Positions 39,766 to 43,454 of a stretch of DNA of 43,454 bases are shown here, piece after piece. Position 1 is the stretch's first letter; every line of letters starts with the position of its first letter. A program made the translations under genes and the position numbers. The notes under the pieces are model-generated. The model was given only the letters and a program-made list of their open reading frames with translations, did not search any database and was not told the origin of the DNA. The DNA comes from Candidatus Syntropharchaeum sp. (GTDB lineage: Archaea; Halobacteriota; Syntropharchaeia; Syntropharchaeales; Syntropharchaeaceae), in the NCBI GenBank assembly GCA_026134025.1, contig JAOQII010000010.1, positions 1 to 43,454 of the forward strand. The letters run 5' to 3'.

Positions 39766-40422
39766 ATGAAGATCACGGATAATATATACTGGTACCCTGA
39801 GACAGGGATGCTTGACTGCAATACATACCTTCTCGTTGATGAGATCACGATCCTGATCGACCCTGGCAATAGCTCATATATGGACCACCTCCTTAACGGT
39901 CTTGAGAACGATGGATTTAAGCCGAGCGATATCGATCTAATTGCTATCACACACCTTCACATCGATCATTGCAGTGCAAATGAGGATTTAAAGGAGATAA
40001 GCGGCGCAAAGATCGCAATCCATGAGATTCAGGGTGCTAATCGCAATATCTTCGATGAAGTATCACGTTTCTTCGGTCTGAACTCGCCTGATTTCACAGA
40101 TGATATTCTCCTATCAGATACGCTGAATACAGGTTCAAGAGATATCGAGATGATACTCACCCCAGGCCACTCACCAGAGAGCATCTGCTTCTATGACCCC
40201 GTCGAGAAAGCCCTTGTTTCAGGGGATGTGATCTTTGATAGGAGTGTTGGAAGGACGGATCTCCCGCATGGGAGTGGAATGGAACTTAAAAAGTCGATCA
40301 CCAGGCTTTCAGTACTTGATGTTGAATACCTTCTCCCAGGGCACATGGGGGTTGTAAAAGGAAAAGACAGCGTTAAGAAGAACTTTGAGTTTGTGAGGGA
40401 CTTTTATTTCAGGTTTATTTAG
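39766..40422 (+). CDS. Metallo-beta-lactamase-fold hydrolase (glyoxalase II-like)
   Basis: This 218-residue single-domain protein has the metal motif THLHIDHCSAN (HxHxDH), then LTPGHSPESICFYDP, SGDVIFDRSVGRTDLP and PGHMG, i.e. all ligands of a dinuclear zinc site. No extra domain is attached. It is similar to archaeal hydroxyacylglutathione-hydrolase-like proteins; the substrate is unknown. The lipoprotein gene follows 14 bases later. Confidence 0.9.
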   Translation: MKITDNIYWYPETGMLDCNTYLLVDEITILIDPGNSSYMDHLLNGLENDGFKPSDIDLIAITHLHIDHCSANEDLKEISGAKIAIHEIQGANRNIFDEVSRFFGLNSPDFTDDILLSDTLNTGSRDIEMILTPGHSPESICFYDPVEKALVSGDVIFDRSVGRTDLPHGSGMELKKSITRLSVLDVEYLLPGHMGVVKGKDSVKKNFEFVRDFYFRFI

Positions 40423-40436
40423 CGGTTCATGATAAG

Positions 40437-40961
40437 ATGATCTCGAATATCAAAAATTTTATCGTGGCACTTTTTGCTGCGATGATCCTCGTAACCTCTA
40501 TCGGATGTGTTACCGATACTCAACCAGCACAATCAGCGACGAACGCATCTGAGATCGCCCCGGCAGCGATTCTTGGTATGGAAAAAATGGTGGTATCCAC
40601 CGGCATGGATGCGCTGCAGCGGGTGAAACGATCGCATACAGGAAGTATCGAGAATGTGGAGGATCTTGCTATCATACATTATGGAAAAGATGATAAGCTC
40701 CTGACGCTGTGGGTGACACTCTATCAGAACGGGACGGTCGCCAGAACCGAGACCGAGAGGATGGTGATCGGTATGCGCAAATGGGGCGGTGATTGGGCTT
40801 CCACGCTCGAGGAGGTTACGATCGATGATAAGGTCGTATATCGGGTCATGGTGAATGGTGAGCCACAGTATTTCTGGGCAGATGGGCGATGTGTCCTCTA
40901 CATCATACCACACAACTTCACACATGATGAGATTTCACTGATTATCAAAGCAATCCCGTAA
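40437..40961 (+). CDS. Predicted lipoprotein of unknown function
   Basis: This 174-residue protein has an N-terminal signal (NIKNFIVALFAAMILVTSIG) and a lipobox-like TSIGC, then a Thr/Ser/Ala-rich linker. The mature domain contains HTGSIENVEDLAIIHYGKDD, WVTLYQNGTVARTETERMVI and VMVNGEPQYFWADGRCVLYI, with alternating strands. No family is recognised. It is probably membrane-anchored outside the cell. It is convergent with mfnF, four bases apart. Confidence 0.7.
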   Translation: MISNIKNFIVALFAAMILVTSIGCVTDTQPAQSATNASEIAPAAILGMEKMVVSTGMDALQRVKRSHTGSIENVEDLAIIHYGKDDKLLTLWVTLYQNGTVARTETERMVIGMRKWGGDWASTLEEVTIDDKVVYRVMVNGEPQYFWADGRCVLYIIPHNFTHDEISLIIKAIP

Positions 40962-40964
40962 AAA

Positions 40965-41945
40965 TTATTCCACGTCCATCATCCTCGCAACTGCATACGC
41001 GGGAAAAACAGCGGATATCTCCTTTCCATAATGCGCGGATAATAAAATATACTCAAGACCAAGCTCTTCTGATGCCTCCTTGATCAGAAACTCACCAATT
41101 CCTCCACAAACAACTTTTCTGAGACCGTAACGCCTGGAAATTAAGTCTATAGCTTCTTTGATCTCGTTTTTCTGTGCAAGGGCGATCTCGTTTGTGATCC
41201 TGTGAATATTCTCCATCCCAAGTTCCTGAATGTCTGAGCATACAACCCTTGCAATCCTTCTCGATGCATCCTCTACTGTCTTGCCTCCACCATCGGCATA
41301 GGCGTTTGGTGTATCACACGTATAATCGCAGGCTTCAATCTTTCCAAGTAATAAGTAGACATCTGCTGTTATCGCAAAAAGTTCTGATGCAAGCCTGCAG
41401 AGGTATCCGTCAACCTCCACTTTATCAAGGATCGTTGCCACGTTCGTTCGCAAAAGACCTGTGTAGATAAGTTCCCCTCGCTTCAACCGCTCAAAGTCAC
41501 TCATGCCAGCCAGAGGCTTACCCGAACAGATCGGTATAATATCCGTTGTTGTACTTCCCATATCAACAAATAGTATATCTCCAAACTCTTCTGCGAGAAA
41601 AATGGACGATGCGATCCAGTTTGATGCAAAAAACTTCTCAGGATGTGTTACAACGGCGTTATGATCCTGGAATTCCCCTTCGATCGAGAAGAATAGTGCA
41701 TCCTCGATAAGATCTGAGACGATCTCGGTGATATGAAGGATTCCCTCTTCTCTTGTCAAGAATGAATCTGCAAGTTCGCATGTTAGCGTGACCCCCACTT
41801 TATCAGGACAAAATTCATCGAGAGCGCTTTTGAGAATTCCTGTGAGATCTGCCCCCTTCCAGATGGGTAGATAGAACGATCCTGTATAACCATCCGATGA
41901 TGCGATCTTTGTATTTGCTCCTCCGATATCCACACCCAGGATCAT
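40965..41945 (-). CDS. mfnF: MfnF-type enzyme of methanofuran biosynthesis (H4MPT-linked C1 family)
   Basis: This belongs to the COG1548-type ASKHA fold, known in methanogens as the enzyme joining the aminomethylfuran phosphate to glutamyltyramine. Recognisable are ILGVDIGGANTKIASSDG, VTLTCELADSFLTREEGI, LFVDMGSTTTDIIPICSGKP, RGELIYTGLLRTNVA and KVVCGGIGEFLI. It has 326 residues. With mfnD at 13922 it shows that methanofuran is made. TATA AATTATATAAAAA (41964-41976, minus) puts the transcript start almost on the ATG. Confidence 0.88.
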   Translation of the reverse strand: MILGVDIGGANTKIASSDGYTGSFYLPIWKGADLTGILKSALDEFCPDKVGVTLTCELADSFLTREEGILHITEIVSDLIEDALFFSIEGEFQDHNAVVTHPEKFFASNWIASSIFLAEEFGDILFVDMGSTTTDIIPICSGKPLAGMSDFERLKRGELIYTGLLRTNVATILDKVEVDGYLCRLASELFAITADVYLLLGKIEACDYTCDTPNAYADGGGKTVEDASRRIARVVCSDIQELGMENIHRITNEIALAQKNEIKEAIDLISRRYGLRKVVCGGIGEFLIKEASEELGLEYILLSAHYGKEISAVFPAYAVARMMDVE

Positions 41946-42009
41946 GAAACAACGACGTTCAAATTTTTATATAATTTTACCTACCATCGATACAGTACAG
42001 ATCCCGCTA

Positions 42010-42020
42010 CCTTTATAACA
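42010..42020 (+). promoter_or_regulatory. TATA box of the DHH nuclease gene
   Basis: CTACCTTTATAACACC (42007-42022) is 25-35 bases before the ATG at 42045. The roughly 100-base gap to mfnF carries one TATA for each direction. Confidence 0.5.
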
Positions 42021-42044
42021 CCCGCTGGCTCAATACGTATTAAG

Positions 42045-43346
42045 ATGATCGAGCGCCTTCTGGATTCTGCAAAGAAAGTTGCATCAGAGATAAAAAATCG
42101 GGAGTTTGTCAGGGTTATATCCCATCACGATGCAGATGGTATCACATCAGCGGCTATAATCTGCCATGCACTCTTGAGGTGCAGCATACCTTTCCAGACA
42201 ACACTCCTCTCGCGGCTCGATGAAGGGATACTGGAGATCCTGCGTGATTCAACGAAAGAGGGGGATCTTCTTCTATTCTGCGATATGGGAAGCAGTCAGG
42301 GTGAGATACTTGCGATGATACAGCGTGAACTCGGGATTGATATTGTCGTGATCGATCATCATCGGTATCAGAAAGAGCCCCCTACAGGGATATTTCAGGT
42401 GAATCCACATAGCGTGGGACTTGATGGTGCTTTTGAGGTCTCTGCATCAGGATGTACCTTTACCGTTGCCCAGGAGCTTGGGGATAACGTGGATCTTTCT
42501 GGGCTTGCGATCACGGGTGCGCTCGGGGATAAACAACGAATGGTCGGCGTTAATAAGGATATTCTTGGTGTGGCTGTAAAAAACGGAATTGTCAGGGTAA
42601 AAAAAGGACTAAAGATCGCTGATGGTGAGATCAGAGAGGAACTCGAGCTTTCAACAGAGCCCTACATTCATCGCGATGAGAAAAACGATATTGGGGCATT
42701 TCTTGAGGAGCTTGGTGTAAAAGGCAGGCTCTGGGATTTGAGCAGTTCTGATGAGAATCGACTGATAGATGCACTTATTGCAAAGATAAAGGCAAGAGCG
42801 AGTGAGGATGCGATAGAAGATATTGTGGGGGAGCGCTATATCCTGAACTTTGAGGTGATTCCCGACGCAATCGGGCTCATGCAGACCATCGATGCCTGTG
42901 GCAAGAGGGGGAAGATGGGGCTTGCACTCTCGCTCTGCATGCGGGATCGAAACGGTATCGATGAAGCATCGGCGATAAGGGTTGATTTTCAAAGAAAGGT
43001 TGTAAGGGAGCTTTCAGCGGTTGATCAGAACATCCATGAACGGGATGGTTTCAGATACATCTTTGCAGAAGATCGGGACATTACAGGCGCATTTGCAGGT
43101 GCGATCATCCGTTATCTCTATCCTGATAAGCCGATATTTGTGATAAACCGGCTTGAGAAGGTCTCTAAGATCTCTGCAAGGGGAACAAGGGCGCTTGTTG
43201 CCAGCGGGGTTGATCTCTCAGAGGTTATGAGAATCGCAGCATCAAAGGTCGGTGGGGTTGGTGGAGGACACAACGTCGCAGCAGGCGGATCGATTCCTGT
43301 GGGGACTGAGGATGAGTTCGTTAAGGCTCTTGATGAGGTGTTGTGA
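42045..43346 (+). CDS. RecJ-like DHH-family exonuclease (archaeal GAN type)
   Basis: This 433-residue phosphoesterase has ISHHDADGITSAAII (motif I), FCDMGSSQGE (motif II), VVIDHHRYQ (DHH motif III) and GALGDKQRM (motif IV) in the DHH domain. The DHHA1 domain is near the end (DITGAFAGAIIRYLYPDKPI, then KVGGVGGGHNVAAGGSIP). Archaeal relatives bind the replisome (GINS-associated nuclease) or degrade ssDNA or RNA. The sequence is complete and unbroken. Confidence 0.88.
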   Translation: MIERLLDSAKKVASEIKNREFVRVISHHDADGITSAAIICHALLRCSIPFQTTLLSRLDEGILEILRDSTKEGDLLLFCDMGSSQGEILAMIQRELGIDIVVIDHHRYQKEPPTGIFQVNPHSVGLDGAFEVSASGCTFTVAQELGDNVDLSGLAITGALGDKQRMVGVNKDILGVAVKNGIVRVKKGLKIADGEIREELELSTEPYIHRDEKNDIGAFLEELGVKGRLWDLSSSDENRLIDALIAKIKARASEDAIEDIVGERYILNFEVIPDAIGLMQTIDACGKRGKMGLALSLCMRDRNGIDEASAIRVDFQRKVVRELSAVDQNIHERDGFRYIFAEDRDITGAFAGAIIRYLYPDKPIFVINRLEKVSKISARGTRALVASGVDLSEVMRIAASKVGGVGGGHNVAAGGSIPVGTEDEFVKALDEVL

Positions 43347-43354
43347 GGTGTTGC

Positions 43355-43454
43355 TGGTTTCTCTTCTGTCTCTCTGAAGGCATCCATCGCGTGCTGGGCG
43401 TGACAGGAAGCATACTCTTAACAAGAATGATGGGACAAATCCTCGGTGCGATAG
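43355..43454 (+). pseudogene. MarC-family membrane protein fragment, runs off the window
   Basis: An open frame behind the DHH nuclease reads WFLFCLSEGIHRVLGVTGSI, then LLTRMMGQILGAI at the edge. Helix, R-LG-xG, then LTRxMGxILxAI is the C-terminal pattern of MarC/NAAT membrane proteins. No start codon or N-terminal part is visible; the frame begins against the nuclease stop. It is either a truncated copy or a remnant of an internal deletion. The continuation lies outside. Confidence 0.5.

Noticed and set aside
1-43454. CRISPR arrays, tRNA and rRNA genes
   Set aside because: I looked for regularly spaced repeats and cloverleaf-like sequences in all gaps. The only short tandem or direct repeats are the octamer at 705-720 and the three 9-mers at 21675-21706, which are not CRISPR. 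No tRNA or rRNA was seen.

Overview
The window is archaeal and fits an anaerobic, methanogen-like euryarchaeote (a methanogen, an anaerobic methane or alkane oxidiser, or a close relative). The evidence is archaeal elongation factor 2, transcription factor TFS, NreA, an archaeal ScpA/ScpB pair, isopentenyl phosphate kinase, two methanofuran biosynthesis enzymes (MfnD, MfnF), a CooC-type CO dehydrogenase maturation ATPase and an F420H2-oxidase-type flavodiiron protein. Promoters look archaeal: A-rich BRE plus TATA about 25-30 bases before a start, several of them nearly leaderless. I cannot name the species from sequence alone.

Region 1 (1-11640) starts with the 3' part of an IS4-superfamily transposase and an Lrp-type regulator. 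It then becomes a dense same-strand oxygen-defence and iron-sulfur island: catalase remnant, iron-sulfur flavoprotein, ferredoxin, rubredoxin, small siroheme sulfite reductase, superoxide reductase, ferritin, winged-helix protein, peroxiredoxin, glutaredoxin, thioredoxin reductase, CopA-type ATPase remnant, flavodiiron oxidase, rubredoxin-like protein, flavodoxin, nitroreductase remnant, Nfu, SufC and SufB. The intact proteins could form an electron chain (flavins, rubredoxins, flavodoxin) feeding O2, superoxide and peroxide reduction, next to Fe-S repair.

Region 2 (11690-23280) holds housekeeping genes: a Vms1-like release factor, an RHH-AIRS fusion, mfnD-nadM, a nucleotidyltransferase-scpA-scpB run, MgtC, isopentenyl phosphate kinase, a VIT1-like transporter, a Nudix hydrolase, nreA with a C-terminal PCNA motif, and a pair of KaiC-like ATPases behind a repeat-bearing bidirectional promoter.

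Region 3 (23280-34570) has a shredded dinB, a DUF447 flavin protein, an M24 peptidase, a CBS protein, an ArsR-like protein, EF-2, cooC, an orphan DNA methyltransferase, tfs, and a tight operon of cobT, a TrpD-like phosphoribosyltransferase and a zinc dehydrogenase. Region 4 (34570-43454) has an IS630-like remnant, a Yip1/CARDB/ABC export operon on the minus strand with an inverted repeat at its promoter, a SPOUT RNA methyltransferase, a metallo-beta-lactamase protein, a lipoprotein, mfnF, a RecJ-like DHH nuclease and a MarC-like fragment.

The most striking pattern is repeated internal deletion. Catalase, ferritin, thioredoxin reductase, CopA, a nitroreductase, CinA, DinB, a membrane protein and possibly MarC all keep recognisable blocks while losing internal or terminal segments, although their neighbours are intact. 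This is either pronounced genome streamlining by deletion or a systematic assembly problem. Mapping raw reads over the junctions would separate the two.
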